From Virgibacillus profundi (GTDB lineage Bacteria > Bacillota > Bacilli > Bacillales > Amphibacillaceae): a DNA stretch of 64,000 nt. The DNA lies in the NCBI RefSeq assembly GCF_002287375.1, contig NZ_NPOA01000016.1:52748-116747 (forward strand), written 5' to 3'. Within the stretch, counting starts at the first letter, position 1, and the number at the start of each line of letters is the position of its first letter. Position numbers and translations under genes: made by a program. The notes beneath the pieces are model-generated. The model did no database searches. It was not told where the DNA came from and saw nothing but the letters and a program-made list of their open reading frames with translations. Positions 26,010 to 36,211 of this stretch are shown piece after piece.

Positions 26010-27512
26010 TTAACTATAAACTGACTCTTTTCCGCTTAAATCAAGCGCTTCAGCTGTTGTAGTTTGAATTTCTCGGATCAACTCCGGATCGTCCTTTAAT
26101 GATATTCCATAAGAAGGTATCATCTCTTTTATTTTCGGTTCCCACTCTTTTATGTGCTGCGGGAAGCATTTATCTAATATCTCAAGCATAACTTCAACAG
26201 CTGTAGAAGCACCTGGAGAAGCGCCGAGCAATGCAGCGATTGAGCCATCAGCGGCATTAACAACTTCTGTACCAAATTGCAGTGTTCCCTTACCGCCATC
26301 ATCTGTATCTTTAATAACCTGTACACGTTGGCCGGCTACTACTAAATCCCAATCCTCGAGCTTTGCGTTCGGAATAAATTCCCGTAACTGTTCGATTCGT
26401 TGTTCCTTTGATAATAAGACCTGTTGGACTAAATATTTAGTTAATGGCAGGTTTTTTGCACCTGCTGCCAGCATTGTGAAGGCATTATTCGGTTTTACTG
26501 TACCAAATAAATCCATATTTGAACCAGTCTTTAAGAACTTTGGTGAGAATCCTGCAAATGGGCCAAACAGTAATGACTTTTCATTATCGATATATCTTGT
26601 GTCAAGATGTGGTACAGACATTGGAGGTGCACCAACAGCAGCTTTACCGTAAACCTTTGCATTATGCTGCTTAATAACCTCCGGATTGTTGCATACAAGG
26701 AATTGACCGCTTACAGGGAAACCTCCATAATGCTTACTTTCGGGAATACCGGTTTTTTGCAATATAGGGAGAGCTCCCCCACCTGCACCAACAAAGACAA
26801 AGTCTGCATTATGGTATTCGAGGGTGTCGTCCTCGTAATTTCGTACTTTCACTTCCCACGCATCACCGTCAGTACGTTTTATATCTTCCACCGTATTATT
26901 GTATTTGATATTAACATCCTGTTCCTTTAAGTGACCCAGTAATTTACGTGTCAGATTCCCAAAATTGACATCCGTTCCAGTATCAATTTTCGTTGCCGCT
27001 ATTGGATTATTCATTGTACGTTGGTTCATAATAAGTGGAATCCATTCCATCAGTTTATCCGGATCTTCGGAAAATTCCATCCCTTCAAACAGTCGATTGT
27101 TTGATAGTGCTGCAAACCGCTTCTTCAAAAATTCCACATTTGCTCCCCCATGAACTAAACTTATATGGGGCAATGGCATGATAAAGTCATGCGGACGATC
27201 TATCAGATTACTGTTTATAAGGTAGGACCAAAACTGTTTAGAAACCTGAAACTGTTCATTAATTTTCAGTGCTTTGCTTATATCTATCGAGCCATCCGGT
27301 TTTTCGCTGGTATAATTAAGCTCACACAGTGCAGCGTGTCCTGTTCCCGCATTATTCCATACGTTGGAGCTTTCCTGCCCTGCTTTGTCAAGCTTCTCAA
27401 ATACTGTAATATTCCAGTCCGGCACTAATTCTTTCAGCAGTGCACCCAAAGTTGCACTCATGATACCGGCACCAATTAAAATAACTTCTTTTTTAGTTTG
27501 TCTGTTGCTCAT
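26010..27512 (-). CDS. mqo: Malate:quinone oxidoreductase
   Basis: A 500-residue FAD-dependent membrane-associated enzyme that oxidises malate to oxaloacetate with quinone. The N-terminal dinucleotide motif is [38 protein letters not shown] and [21 protein letters not shown] are Mqo signatures. Full length. It lies between dagK and rlmD, where B. subtilis has no such gene, with its own terminator and a structured leader (27540-27600). Confidence 0.95.
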   Translation of the reverse strand: MSNRQTKKEVILIGAGIMSATLGALLKELVPDWNITVFEKLDKAGQESSNVWNNAGTGHAALCELNYTSEKPDGSIDISKALKINEQFQVSKQFWSYLINSNLIDRPHDFIMPLPHISLVHGGANVEFLKKRFAALSNNRLFEGMEFSEDPDKLMEWIPLIMNQRTMNNPIAATKIDTGTDVNFGNLTRKLLGHLKEQDVNIKYNNTVEDIKRTDGDAWEVKVRNYEDDTLEYHNADFVFVGAGGGALPILQKTGIPESKHYGGFPVSGQFLVCNNPEVIKQHNAKVYGKAAVGAPPMSVPHLDTRYIDNEKSLLFGPFAGFSPKFLKTGSNMDLFGTVKPNNAFTMLAAGAKNLPLTKYLVQQVLLSKEQRIEQLREFIPNAKLEDWDLVVAGQRVQVIKDTDDGGKGTLQFGTEVVNAADGSIAALLGASPGASTAVEVMLEILDKCFPQHIKEWEPKIKEMIPSYGISLKDDPELIREIQTTTAEALDLSGKESVYS

Positions 27513-27539
27513 ATTAACCTTCCTTACACGTTGAAATTC

Positions 27540-27600
27540 ACAGAAAGGATGCTAGATGTCACACCGGATATAGTGTAAGCCGGGAACACATCTTTTCTGT
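27540..27600 (-). other. Candidate structured 5' leader of mqo
   Basis: A three-part inverted repeat directly before the mqo RBS: ACAGAAA/TTTCTGT (outer, 7 bp), GATGT/ACATC (middle, 5 bp) and CCGG/CCGG (inner). An asymmetric gap and a 12-nt apical region separate the parts. No T tract follows on the minus strand. It matches no riboswitch I can name; protein binding is also possible. Confidence 0.4.
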
Positions 27601-27787
27601 CTCTTTTATTATCATATCATACTGTATTATTAATAGATTAGAAAAACTACCACTATATGATAATTATAGGTTAAATTGTAATCATTAAGCAAGCTATTTA
27701 TATTTGAAAAAATAGATAAATAGTTTTCTTTTAAGAATAGTGATTTTGCCTAAATTAACTTAGACTTTCTCTATTTGCCCAAATAAA

Positions 27788-27827
27788 AAAATGACTACAA
27801 ATTGCTATGCAATCCTGTAGTCATTTA
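27788..27827 (-). terminator. Intrinsic terminator after dagK
   Basis: AAATGACTACA pairs with TGTAGTCATTT around a 16-nt loop, followed on the minus strand by TTTTTTATT. Confidence 0.8.
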
Positions 27828-27873
27828 ACGTTATATTGTTTATCATTGCGATTGACAAAGAAACCTGTTACTT

Positions 27874-28785
27874 TCACAAGTTGTATTGCTTTTCCACAAA
27901 TTCCTCCGGCACAAAAAATTCTATATGCTGCTTTAGATTCGTAAATTCTCCTGGCAGCAATCCGCCAAACTCACCATCAATATTCAACTGCATTTTTTCA
28001 TCTGTTGAAACCTTTATCTGCTTCGCCTGTGCATAAATAACGTTCTTATCTTCCAAATGTGCACCTCGAAGTGCCAATGTAGCTATGCGAATAAATTCTG
28101 CCAGATTTGTTTTACGTAAAATCAGTAAATCAAAATAGCCATCATTTATTTTTGCATCCGGAGCCAGTTTTTCAAAACCGCCAACGGAATTTGTATTGGA
28201 AACTAAAAACAGCATAATCTCGTCATCCACTACATTGCCGTCATATTCGATTTTTGCCTGTATTGGTTTTAAAGAAGGGAGCATTTCAATCCCTTTCATG
28301 TAATAGGCCAACTGTCCAAGCATTGTTTTTAATTTGCTGGGGACTTCATAGGTGAGCTCTGTTAATTTACCCCCACCGGCTATATTCATAAAATAATGGT
28401 CATTTACTTTACCGATATCAAGTAACATCGATTGATCTGCTAAAATAATGTCCGTTGCTTTCTTTATATCCCGCGGAATGGACAACGCTCTTGCGAAATC
28501 ATTCGTTGTTCCTACAGGAATAACTCCAAGCTTTGGTCTGTACTCCTGCCCTGCCAGTCCATTAATTACTTCATTAATTGTACCATCGCCACCTGCTGCA
28601 ACAACAAGATCGTATTTTCTTTCTACAGCTGTTTTAGCAGCTTCTATAGCATCACCTTCACTGGTAGTTGCATGTGCCGATGTTTCATATCCCGCAATCT
28701 CAAATTTTTCAAGGACAGTTGGCAGTTCTTTTTTAAATGCTTCACGTCCGGATGTTGGATTATATATAATACGGGCTTTTTTCAT
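27874..28785 (-). CDS. dagK: Diacylglycerol kinase, YegS/DgkB family
   Basis: A 303-residue soluble lipid kinase that recycles diacylglycerol from lipoteichoic acid synthesis. The nucleotide-binding core is AAGGDGTINEVINGL (about 67-81). Family segments ARIIYNPTSGR at the start, GVIPVGTTNDFARALSIP, and a C-terminal IDGE motif follow. It lies downstream of gatB as in B. subtilis (dgkB, formerly yerQ). Confidence 0.93.
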   Translation of the reverse strand: MKKARIIYNPTSGREAFKKELPTVLEKFEIAGYETSAHATTSEGDAIEAAKTAVERKYDLVVAAGGDGTINEVINGLAGQEYRPKLGVIPVGTTNDFARALSIPRDIKKATDIILADQSMLLDIGKVNDHYFMNIAGGGKLTELTYEVPSKLKTMLGQLAYYMKGIEMLPSLKPIQAKIEYDGNVVDDEIMLFLVSNTNSVGGFEKLAPDAKINDGYFDLLILRKTNLAEFIRIATLALRGAHLEDKNVIYAQAKQIKVSTDEKMQLNIDGEFGGLLPGEFTNLKQHIEFFVPEEFVEKQYNL

Positions 28786-28900
28786 TTACATTTCCTCCCC
28801 CATTACGTCCATTATGCAGGGTCATAGTTGTATTTTTTACTTATTGTTATTCTTTACACACAACTTATATCATAGACCTTTTTACATAATTTGAAAAGGG

Positions 28901-28936
28901 GAAAAATAAAACTGCTGCCACCGGAGTGACAGCAGC
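28901..28936 (-). terminator. Intrinsic terminator after gatB
   Basis: On the minus strand CTGCTG pairs with CAGCAG around a GC-rich loop, followed by TTTTATTTTT. Confidence 0.8.
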
Positions 28937-28948
28937 ATTCCATTTAAT

Positions 28949-30379
28949 TTATCTTTTATCCAATTCTTCAATTAGGATTTTATTAACCATTGGTGGATTA
29001 GCCTGGCCTTTGGTCACTTTCATTACTTGACCAACAAGGTATTTCTGTGCCTTGGCCTTCCCGTTTTTATAATCAATGATGGATTGTTCATTATCATTCA
29101 ATACACTGGAAATAATTCCCTTCAGTTCACCTTCATCGGAAATTTGGACAAGTCCTTTTTCTTTAACGACTTTCTCTGGATCGCCGCCATTTTCAACCAG
29201 TTCAGCAAAGACCTTTTTAGCAATTTTGGATGAAATTGTTCCATCCTCAATCAACTGAATCATTTTCGCTAAAGCTTCCGGTGTAATTGCCAGGTCTTCC
29301 AGTTCTTTTAAATGTTTGTTCATATATGCTGACACTTCACCCATCAGCCAGTTGGATGTTTGTTTCATGTCAGCACCATGATGAACTGCTTCTTCAAAAA
29401 AGTCTGCCAACTGTTTGGAATTCGTTAAAACAGCTGCATCATATTCGGATAAGCCCAATTCATCGATATAGCGTTTCTTGCGTGCATCAGGAAGTTCAGG
29501 AATTTCGCTTCGAACCCGTTCTTTCCAGGCATCGTCAATATATAATGGAACCAAATCGGGCTCAGGGAAGTAACGATAATCATCCGATCCCTCTTTAATT
29601 CGCATTAAAATCGTTTCTTTCGTTTTTTCATCATAACGACGTGTTTCCTGCAGGATTTCTCCGCCGGTAAGTAATTCCTTCTCCTGGCGTTTTTCTTCAT
29701 ATTCCAGACCTTTTTGTACAAAGTTAAAGGAGTTCAGGTTTTTCAATTCCGCTTTCGTGCCGAATTTCTCCTGACCAATTGGACGAAGAGAAATATTGGC
29801 ATCACAGCGAAGTGATCCTTCCTGCATTTTCACATCGGAAACACCTGTATATTGAATGATGTTTTTCAGTTTTTCCAAATATGCATAAGCTTCTTCCGGT
29901 GAACGCATGTCCGGCTCTGAAACGATCTCTATTAATGGTGTGCCTTGACGGTTAAAGTCAACAAGCGAATAGCCGTCATCACCATGTGTCAGTTTACCAG
30001 CATCTTCTTCCATATGCAGGCGTGTAATTCCAATTCGTTTCTTTTTGCCGTTTACTTCAATTTCAATCCAGCCATTTTCTCCGATTGGTTTATCAAATTG
30101 GGATATTTGATATGCTTTTGGATTATCCGGATAAAAGTAATTTTTACGGTCAAATTTCGTATCTGTCGCAATGTCACAATTTAATGCCATTGCAGCCTTC
30201 ATTGCAAAGTTAACTGCCTCTTCATTTAATACAGGAAGAACTCCCGGATAAGATAAATCAATTGGATTAACATTTGAATTTGGCTCAGAACCGAAGGCAT
30301 TCACACTTGGGCTAAATATTTTTGATTTTGTTTTTAATTCTACATGGACTTCAAGTCCGATTATTGTTTCAAAATTCAT
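28949..30379 (-). CDS. gatB: Aspartyl/glutamyl-tRNA amidotransferase subunit B
   Basis: A 476-residue GatB, the tRNA-binding kinase subunit that activates misacylated Glu-tRNAGln (and Asp-tRNAAsn). Signatures are IGLEVHVEL at the N-terminus, [44 protein letters not shown], and the C-terminal YqeY-like tail ending [15 protein letters not shown]. It shares one base with the gatA stop (TAATG). Confidence 0.97.
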   Translation of the reverse strand: MNFETIIGLEVHVELKTKSKIFSPSVNAFGSEPNSNVNPIDLSYPGVLPVLNEEAVNFAMKAAMALNCDIATDTKFDRKNYFYPDNPKAYQISQFDKPIGENGWIEIEVNGKKKRIGITRLHMEEDAGKLTHGDDGYSLVDFNRQGTPLIEIVSEPDMRSPEEAYAYLEKLKNIIQYTGVSDVKMQEGSLRCDANISLRPIGQEKFGTKAELKNLNSFNFVQKGLEYEEKRQEKELLTGGEILQETRRYDEKTKETILMRIKEGSDDYRYFPEPDLVPLYIDDAWKERVRSEIPELPDARKKRYIDELGLSEYDAAVLTNSKQLADFFEEAVHHGADMKQTSNWLMGEVSAYMNKHLKELEDLAITPEALAKMIQLIEDGTISSKIAKKVFAELVENGGDPEKVVKEKGLVQISDEGELKGIISSVLNDNEQSIIDYKNGKAKAQKYLVGQVMKVTKGQANPPMVNKILIEELDKR

Positions 30380-31845
30380 TAGTTGGCACCTCCGAGCTGA
30401 GGTCGTTTTGTATGATGATCTGTTGCTTGTTCATATGCATGTGCCACGCGATATACGGTACTCTCATCGAAATATTTTCCAATAATCTGCAGGCCAATCG
30501 GAAGGCCATTTTCGGAAAATCCACATGGCAGCGAGATTCCGGGAACCCCTGCCAGATTCACCGGGATGGTTAGAATATCATTGGCATACATGGTTAGTGG
30601 GTCATCAGTATTTTCCCCAACTTTAAATGCCGGTGTAGGCGTTGTTGGTCCAATAACGACATCATAGTCTTCAAAAATTTTATCGAAATCATTTTTAATT
30701 AATGTACGAACTTTTTGTGCCTTTTTATAATAGGCATCATAATAGCCTGAGCTGAGTGCAAAGGTTCCAAGCATAATACGGCGTTTCACTTCTTCACCAA
30801 AGCCTTCACTGCGGGAATGCTTGAACATATCAATCATATTGTCCGCATTTTCTGTTCTGACACCATAGCGCACCCCGTCAAAGCGTGCCAAGTTAGCTGA
30901 TGCCTCTGAAGATGAGAGCAAGTAATACGTTGCTACAGCATATTTGGAATGTGGAAGGGAAACTTCCTCCCATGTTGCGCCTAAGGATTCGTATACTTTT
31001 AAAGCTTCGAGTACAGATTCTTTTACTTCCGGTGCTACACCTTCAGCCAAATATTCTTTTGGTACAGCAATTTTCAAACCTTTTACATCTTTGGTTAGAT
31101 TTTCTGTATATGATGGAATTTCAATATTGGCACTTGTTGAGTCCATTTCGTCATGTCCAGCAATAACTTCCAGTACACGGGCATTATCTTCAACATTACG
31201 AGTAATTGGTCCGACCTGATCCAGCGATGAAGCGAATGCTACTAAACCAAAGCGTGATACCAATCCATAGGTTGGTTTTAAACCAACAACACCGCAAAAT
31301 GCTGCAGGCTGACGGATTGATCCACCTGTATCAGAACCTAATGCGAACAGAATTTCTCCGGCTGCAACTGCTGCAGCTGAACCACCACTGGAACCACCTG
31401 GAACGTGATCTGTATTCCATGGGTTACGTGTTGGTGTATAGCTAGAATTTTCATTGGATGAACCCATTGCAAATTCATCCATATTCAATTTTCCAATAGT
31501 AACAGCTTTTTCATTGTTTAACTTGTCTACAACGGTTGCATTATAAAGTGGATCATCAAAGTTATCCAAAAATTGACTTGCACAGGTTGTACGAATTCCT
31601 TTTGTAACAAGATTATCCTTAATTCCACCCGGGATTCCGAATAGACGCTGTGATTGATCTTTCGTGTTATCCAATTCTTTTGCTTTAGCTTTTGCATTTT
31701 CTTCATCCAATGTTAAAAATGCATGTACTTTATCGTCCACTTCTTTAATCCGATTATAAGAAGTGTCTACAAGATCCTGTACGGTAATTTCTTTATTATG
31801 TAGCTTTTCTTCAAGCTCTTTAATTGTGTGATCAAATAATGACAT
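30379..31845 (-). CDS. gatA: Aspartyl/glutamyl-tRNA amidotransferase subunit A
   Basis: A 488-residue amidase-signature enzyme that releases ammonia from glutamine for GatB. The catalytic Lys is in GIPGGIKDN. The cis-Ser and nucleophile Ser are in [15 protein letters not shown]...[17 protein letters not shown]. Start ATG is preceded by AGGAGG. Middle gene of the gatCAB operon. Confidence 0.97.
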   Translation of the reverse strand: MSLFDHTIKELEEKLHNKEITVQDLVDTSYNRIKEVDDKVHAFLTLDEENAKAKAKELDNTKDQSQRLFGIPGGIKDNLVTKGIRTTCASQFLDNFDDPLYNATVVDKLNNEKAVTIGKLNMDEFAMGSSNENSSYTPTRNPWNTDHVPGGSSGGSAAAVAAGEILFALGSDTGGSIRQPAAFCGVVGLKPTYGLVSRFGLVAFASSLDQVGPITRNVEDNARVLEVIAGHDEMDSTSANIEIPSYTENLTKDVKGLKIAVPKEYLAEGVAPEVKESVLEALKVYESLGATWEEVSLPHSKYAVATYYLLSSSEASANLARFDGVRYGVRTENADNMIDMFKHSRSEGFGEEVKRRIMLGTFALSSGYYDAYYKKAQKVRTLIKNDFDKIFEDYDVVIGPTTPTPAFKVGENTDDPLTMYANDILTIPVNLAGVPGISLPCGFSENGLPIGLQIIGKYFDESTVYRVAHAYEQATDHHTKRPQLGGAN

Positions 31846-31856
31846 GAGTTGTCCTC

Positions 31857-32147
31857 CTACTCCAATATCGATGGTACTCTAAAATGACCTGCTTCTTTAT
31901 CAGGAGCATTTTTCAACGCTTCCTCCTGCGTAATCCATTTCTTAGGCTCGTCCTTACGCATGACGTTTTTCAAATCCAGCACGTGTGTCGTAGGTTCTAC
32001 ATTTTCTGTATCCAGTTCATTCAGTTGCTCTGCATAACCGATAATTGCACTTAAGTCATCCGTTAATTTTTCCACATCTTCTTCTGTAACAGCAAGTCTT
32101 GCCAGGTGCGCAACATGCTTTACCTGATCTTTTGTAATTTCTGCCAT
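31857..32147 (-). CDS. gatC: Aspartyl/glutamyl-tRNA amidotransferase subunit C
   Basis: A 96-residue GatC that stabilises the GatA-GatB complex: [49 protein letters not shown], ending in a conserved FRVP segment. ATG 32147 is chosen, with GGAGG 8 nt upstream; the frame starts one codon earlier at TTG. First gene of gatCAB; the 167-bp array at 32369 lies upstream. Confidence 0.95.
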   Translation of the reverse strand: MAEITKDQVKHVAHLARLAVTEEDVEKLTDDLSAIIGYAEQLNELDTENVEPTTHVLDLKNVMRKDEPKKWITQEEALKNAPDKEAGHFRVPSILE

Positions 32148-32368
32148 CAATTAAACCTCCAAACCAAGATTTTATATTATTGTTTGTACCTTCATATACT
32201 TATTTTAAGTTTATACCTGTAACTATTATAACACTATTGATAATAGCAGAATTAGCCGGGTATAAGCAACTATTCACCCATGTAAAATATTAAGTGAAGA
32301 ACGGGATCGGGGGCGGAAGCTACAAATTATGAAGTGATGGAGAAATGGCCATAGTAATTAGAGATGAA

Positions 32369-32535
32369 AGTTGAGAGATAAAGTGTGAGAGTTGAGAGAT
32401 CAAACGACAATGTTGAGAGACACTGGGTATAAATTGAGAGAAAACAATTGAATTTACAATTACCTCTCATCTTTATAGGCTTCTCTCTCAACTTATTGCA
32501 TACTTCTCTCAACTCCATAAGTCTCTCTCTCAACT
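32369..32535. repeat. Array A: eight-site 21-bp-phased inverted motif array (4 forward + 4 reverse)
   Basis: The 10-bp motif AGTTGAGAGA (or a close variant) starts at 32369, 32390, 32411 and 32432. Its reverse complement starts at 32463, 32484, 32505 and 32526. Spacing is exactly 21 bp in both arms, with a 21-bp central gap and mirror symmetry about 32452. The 11-bp spacers are unrelated to one another. A G-rich tract (32303-32317) lies to the left. It sits between the putP terminator and gatC; the gap 32148-32635 contains no gene. Confidence 0.9.
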
Positions 32536-32583
32536 TTGCCTGATTTCGGCAAAAATACTGGCAAATTTTATACTTTATCTTAT

Positions 32584-32620
32584 GAAAAAATCCACCTCTC
32601 ACATAACATAAGAGGTGGAT
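32584..32620 (-). terminator. Intrinsic terminator after putP
   Basis: ATCCACCTCT pairs perfectly with AGAGGTGGAT; TTTTTTCAT follows on the minus strand. Confidence 0.85.
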
Positions 32621-32635
32621 ACTTAGATAAAGATA

Positions 32636-34156
32636 TTATTCTTTCATTTTTTCCACTGTTTCATTAAATTCTGCTTCAATTTCCGGATGTGGCTGTCCCA
32701 TCATACTAACTACAATAGTAATGATCAGACTAAACAGGAATCCTGGAACCAATTCATATAAGTCAAAAATTCCACCTTCCAGGTAACCTCCCCAGATAAT
32801 TACTGTTGCTGCACCAACAACAATACCTGCAAGTGCACCATTTCGGGTAATCCTTTTCCAGAAAAGAGATAACAGAATGATCGGGCCAAATGCTCCGCCA
32901 AATCCAGCCCAGGCATAACTAACAAGCTCGAGAACTGAACTGTCCGGATTCATGGCGATAATGGTTGCAATTAAAGCAATAGCCATTGTAGCGATTCTCC
33001 CTGCCCAGACAAGCTCTTTTGCAGAAGCCTTTTTACGAAATATAGCTTTGTAGAAATCCTCTGCTACAGCTGATGAAGAAACAAGTAATTGTGAATCAAT
33101 TGTACTCATAATCGCTGAAAGGATAGCAGCTAATAAAACCCCTGCAACAATCGGATGGAATAGAATTTGGGAAAATGCGATAAATATTTTTTCTGGATCT
33201 GCCAGCATTTGAATGCCATTTTCTGTAACAACATTTATTCCAAACTGACTTAATATGGATACATCCTGTGTACTTATAAATGCAAGTCCAATAAATCCGG
33301 TAAAAATAGTACCATATAACCCTAAAATCATCCACCATGTTCCGATAAGGCGCGCCTTGGGAACATCTTTTGGTGAGCGCAATGCCATGAAACGAACGAT
33401 GATATGTGGCTGGCCAAAATAACCAAGCCCCCATGCCAGTGATGAAATAATCGCCATAATTCCTACACCTTGCACCATATTGAGATGGCTTGGGTTAATT
33501 TCTCCCACTGCCTGTACAGCTTCATTCCAGCCTCCCATTTGGTTAAGTGCAACAATCGGCACGACAATTAAAGCAAGGAACATTAATATCCCTTGGAAAA
33601 AATCCGTCCATGCTACAGCAAGGAATCCACCGAGCAATGTATAGGAAACAACAACAATGGCTCCAATCCAAAGAGCGGTTTGATAGGATAAGCCAAAGGA
33701 TGCTTCAAAAAGTTTTGCTCCTGCCACCATTCCTGAAGAAGTATAAAAGGTGAAGAACAATAAGATTACTAAAGCAGAGATGACACGAAGAACATGTGAT
33801 TTATCTTTAAAGCGATTTTCCAGGAAATCCGGAACGGTTATGGAATCATTGGAAACTTCCGTATAAACACGTAAACGTTTTGCAACGAATTGCCAGTTTA
33901 GGTAGGCACCAATTGCCAGTCCTATCGCCATCCAGGCCTCTGACATACCTGAAGCATAAATTGCACCAGGCAAACCGAGTAATAACCACCCACTCATATC
34001 CGATGCTCCAGCACTCAGTGCAGCAACACCAGGTCCAAGATTACGACCCCCTAGTACATAATCGGTTAAATTATGTGTTCTATAATACATTATAATACCA
34101 ATTACAAGCATTCCTATTAAATAAACACTAAACGTAACTAAAGTTGTAGCATCCAC
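32636..34156 (-). CDS. putP: Sodium/proline symporter
   Basis: A 506-residue SSS-family transporter with about thirteen helices. PutP/OpuE landmarks are YVLGGRNLGPGVAALSAGASDMSGWLLLGLPGA (about 33-65) and SAIMSTIDSQLLVSSSAVAEDFY (about 344-366), which hold the sodium-site Ser/Thr residues. The start is GTG at 34156, overlapping by one base the stop of a 37-residue gene (TAGTG). Position before gatCAB matches opuE of B. subtilis, and pruA nearby fits proline use or osmoprotection. Confidence 0.93.
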   Translation of the reverse strand: MDATTLVTFSVYLIGMLVIGIIMYYRTHNLTDYVLGGRNLGPGVAALSAGASDMSGWLLLGLPGAIYASGMSEAWMAIGLAIGAYLNWQFVAKRLRVYTEVSNDSITVPDFLENRFKDKSHVLRVISALVILLFFTFYTSSGMVAGAKLFEASFGLSYQTALWIGAIVVVSYTLLGGFLAVAWTDFFQGILMFLALIVVPIVALNQMGGWNEAVQAVGEINPSHLNMVQGVGIMAIISSLAWGLGYFGQPHIIVRFMALRSPKDVPKARLIGTWWMILGLYGTIFTGFIGLAFISTQDVSILSQFGINVVTENGIQMLADPEKIFIAFSQILFHPIVAGVLLAAILSAIMSTIDSQLLVSSSAVAEDFYKAIFRKKASAKELVWAGRIATMAIALIATIIAMNPDSSVLELVSYAWAGFGGAFGPIILLSLFWKRITRNGALAGIVVGAATVIIWGGYLEGGIFDLYELVPGFLFSLIITIVVSMMGQPHPEIEAEFNETVEKMKE

Positions 34157-34269
34157 TAACTTCGCCTCCTATCTGTGAATAAAGTAATAATGGATAACAA
34201 TAAAACAATAGGCATAGGGACAAATAACCAAAACCAGGTGATCCCTTTAATTGCATATTCTGCTTCCAT
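34156..34269 (-). CDS. 37-residue symporter small accessory membrane protein
   Basis: A short gene encoding a 37-residue protein. One hydrophobic helix (about 10-32, ITWFWLFVPMPIVLLLSIIT) is followed by a basic end (DRRRS). AAAGGGGAA precedes ATG 34269, and the stop codon overlaps the putP GTG start by one base, so the two are coupled. Tiny single-helix proteins encoded just before SSS symporters are known as small accessory proteins. The role is inferred from position. Confidence 0.75.
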   Translation of the reverse strand: MEAEYAIKGITWFWLFVPMPIVLLLSIITLFTDRRRS

Positions 34270-34549
34270 AATTAATTCCCCTTTCTTTTTTAAAAATTCC
34301 GAATCGTCCTCTGCAAAACACATTAACTATAGTTTCACAGATTAAAACATTTATCAAATGGGCATTCATGATTTCTATGGAATCACCCTCAATTATCAGA
34401 CAATTCAAATGCCATTTATGATTATATACCTGTATTAAGCTTAATATTGGATGGTAAGCACCATTATATTCTTTTTTATAAAGAATTCATCCATTATCGT
34501 TTAGATAACTCCAATTTCCTCGATAATTGAAACACTGAAAATATTTTTG

Positions 34550-34588
34550 AAAAAAAAGGCCTGAAATAGTTTCCACACTATTTCAGGC
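34550..34588 (-). terminator. Intrinsic terminator after the peptide gene
   Basis: GCCTGAAATAGT pairs with ACTATTTCAGGC, followed on the minus strand by CTTTTTTTTC. It closes the regulator-peptide unit. The rest of the gap 34270-34641 should hold the putP promoter; I see nothing else there. Confidence 0.85.
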
Positions 34589-34641
34589 AAATCCATCATA
34601 TAGTAATAGGGTAAAAAAATTACTTACTAGCTCTTCCAGGG

Positions 34642-34785
34642 TTAGAAGAAGAAGCTAGGTGTTTCAACTGAGAAAATGCTTGGCTCTAATTCTCCTGCCA
34701 ACTCTGTTGGTTCATTATCTTGTGCGAATAAAAATCCAGCTACAAGAAGTGTACCTAATGCAATTGATGCAATCATCTTTTTCAT
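34642..34785 (-). CDS. 47-residue secreted propeptide, candidate quorum-sensing signal
   Basis: A short gene 13 nt after the RNPP regulator stop, with a strong GGGGGGGAGAG RBS. The product has a Lys-rich start and a hydrophobic stretch (about 5-20), a likely signal-peptidase site near FLFA-QDN, and a 26-residue acidic tail ending SIFSVETPSFFF. Size, layout and position match propeptides of the NprX/PapR/Phr type, which are exported, trimmed and re-imported to bind the adjacent regulator. The mature form cannot be read with certainty; a piece of the hydrophobic C-terminus is the best guess. Confidence 0.75.
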   Translation of the reverse strand: MKKMIASIALGTLLVAGFLFAQDNEPTELAGELEPSIFSVETPSFFF

Positions 34786-34798
34786 ACTCTCCCCCCCT

Positions 34799-36073
34799 TT
34801 ATAAATTAACTAACTCATCATATGTTATATTGGCTAGTTTGTAATACTTAACTGAATCCTTGTACTTACTTAATTCCTCAAAATGATTTCCTAACATATT
34901 TGCATAAACTACTAAATTCGCATAATCCTTATGCTCCTTTAAGTATGGAATTAGCTCATTGATAACTAAGTTTTCAAACTTACTATTACTCTTATTAATT
35001 GCATAGTTGTATGTTTTAAGAACATAATAATGAATTCTGTATGTGTCATTATTATTTATGTTTATTTGTTCAAATAATTCAAAGCCCTTTTCTATCATCT
35101 GTTTTGTTTTCTCAACATTATTAATTGTATAATACTCTTTAATTAAAGCGGTCAATGAGGTTAGCCTTGCATTTAAATCCACTTCTAAATCATTAACAAC
35201 TTCTAAATAATTATGAATCGCTTCTTTTGAGCCTCCCCTTGCTGAATGGAGATACCCTAAATTAAGGTTTGTTAATTGAATTACTTGTTTATCTTTGTTT
35301 AATTCTCCTAAATGTCTTGCCAAATTATAATTTTTAATTGCCTTATCATACATTTTAATTCTTCGGTAGGATATCCCAAGAACAATATGACATTGTGCAC
35401 AACGCATAAAGTAGTATTCTTTCATATAAATATCTAAAGCCTTTTCTGCATACTCAATAGATTCTAATGTGTTTCGAAGCTTACTATGCGTGATTGAAAT
35501 TATATACTGTAGATCCGCAATTTCTTTTTCTTCTACTTCAATTTGATTAAGTCTTTCTTCCGCTGATTTATATAATATTATAGCCTGTTCAAAGTCACCA
35601 TTAGCTGAATTATAATTCCCTCTAAACTTATACCAATAATATTGATGTAAGTTATCAAAGGAACCTGACATTTCATTCAGGTCACTAATTTTAGTCAATG
35701 CCTCATTGTATTTACCTATAATGAGGTAATACCTAATCTTATGAATCTCGAACATCAACAAACTATCTGTCAGATTCTCATCCATTACCGCCTGAAGTTC
35801 TTTGTATGTAGAAATAATCTCTTCCTTGTCATTTACTTCAAAGAGCATGTTATACCATTCTTTGCATTTTTTCTGGATATTTGCATCAAATCCATCTTTT
35901 AATTGAATCCCCAGACGTGTGCATAACAGTTGAATAATTTCCGAACTTGCTTCCGTTTTCTTATTCTCAATTTTTGATAAGTAGGATAAAGATACTATTC
36001 CTTTAGCTAATTGTCCCTGTGTCATTTCTCTTTTGGTCCGCTGCAGTTTGATAAAGGATCCTATTTCTATCAA
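34799..36073 (-). CDS. RNPP-family (NprR-like) HTH-TPR transcriptional regulator
   Basis: About 424 residues from TTG 36073 (AGGG upstream), close to the length of NprR; the frame opens 63 nt earlier. Residues about 5-60 form an XRE helix-turn-helix: IGSFIKLQRTKREMTQGQLAKGIVSLSYLSKIENKK. The rest is a run of TPR helical pairs, such as IGKYNEALTKISDL, NGDFEQAIILYKSAEERL, LESIEYAEKALDIYMKE, IKMYDKAIKNYNLARHLG and GGSKEAIHNYLEVVNDL. This is the architecture of peptide-sensing RNPP regulators (NprR, PlcR, Rap). The propeptide gene directly downstream supports that. Confidence 0.85.
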   Translation of the reverse strand: MIEIGSFIKLQRTKREMTQGQLAKGIVSLSYLSKIENKKTEASSEIIQLLCTRLGIQLKDGFDANIQKKCKEWYNMLFEVNDKEEIISTYKELQAVMDENLTDSLLMFEIHKIRYYLIIGKYNEALTKISDLNEMSGSFDNLHQYYWYKFRGNYNSANGDFEQAIILYKSAEERLNQIEVEEKEIADLQYIISITHSKLRNTLESIEYAEKALDIYMKEYYFMRCAQCHIVLGISYRRIKMYDKAIKNYNLARHLGELNKDKQVIQLTNLNLGYLHSARGGSKEAIHNYLEVVNDLEVDLNARLTSLTALIKEYYTINNVEKTKQMIEKGFELFEQININNNDTYRIHYYVLKTYNYAINKSNSKFENLVINELIPYLKEHKDYANLVVYANMLGNHFEELSKYKDSVKYYKLANITYDELVNL

Positions 36074-36211
36074 TATACCCACCCTAACATCAATTTGAAT
36101 TATATTGCTCCCGTATATTTCTATTATATCATACATTCTGATAATTCATATTGGGAAATTAATAGGGAAAATACCGCTTTTTGACCCCAAAAACACCTAA
36201 AAAAGTTTCCG

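Noticed and set aside
26152-26652. Antisense open frame inside mqo
   Set aside because: Fully overlaps conserved Mqo motifs and has no RBS or domain.
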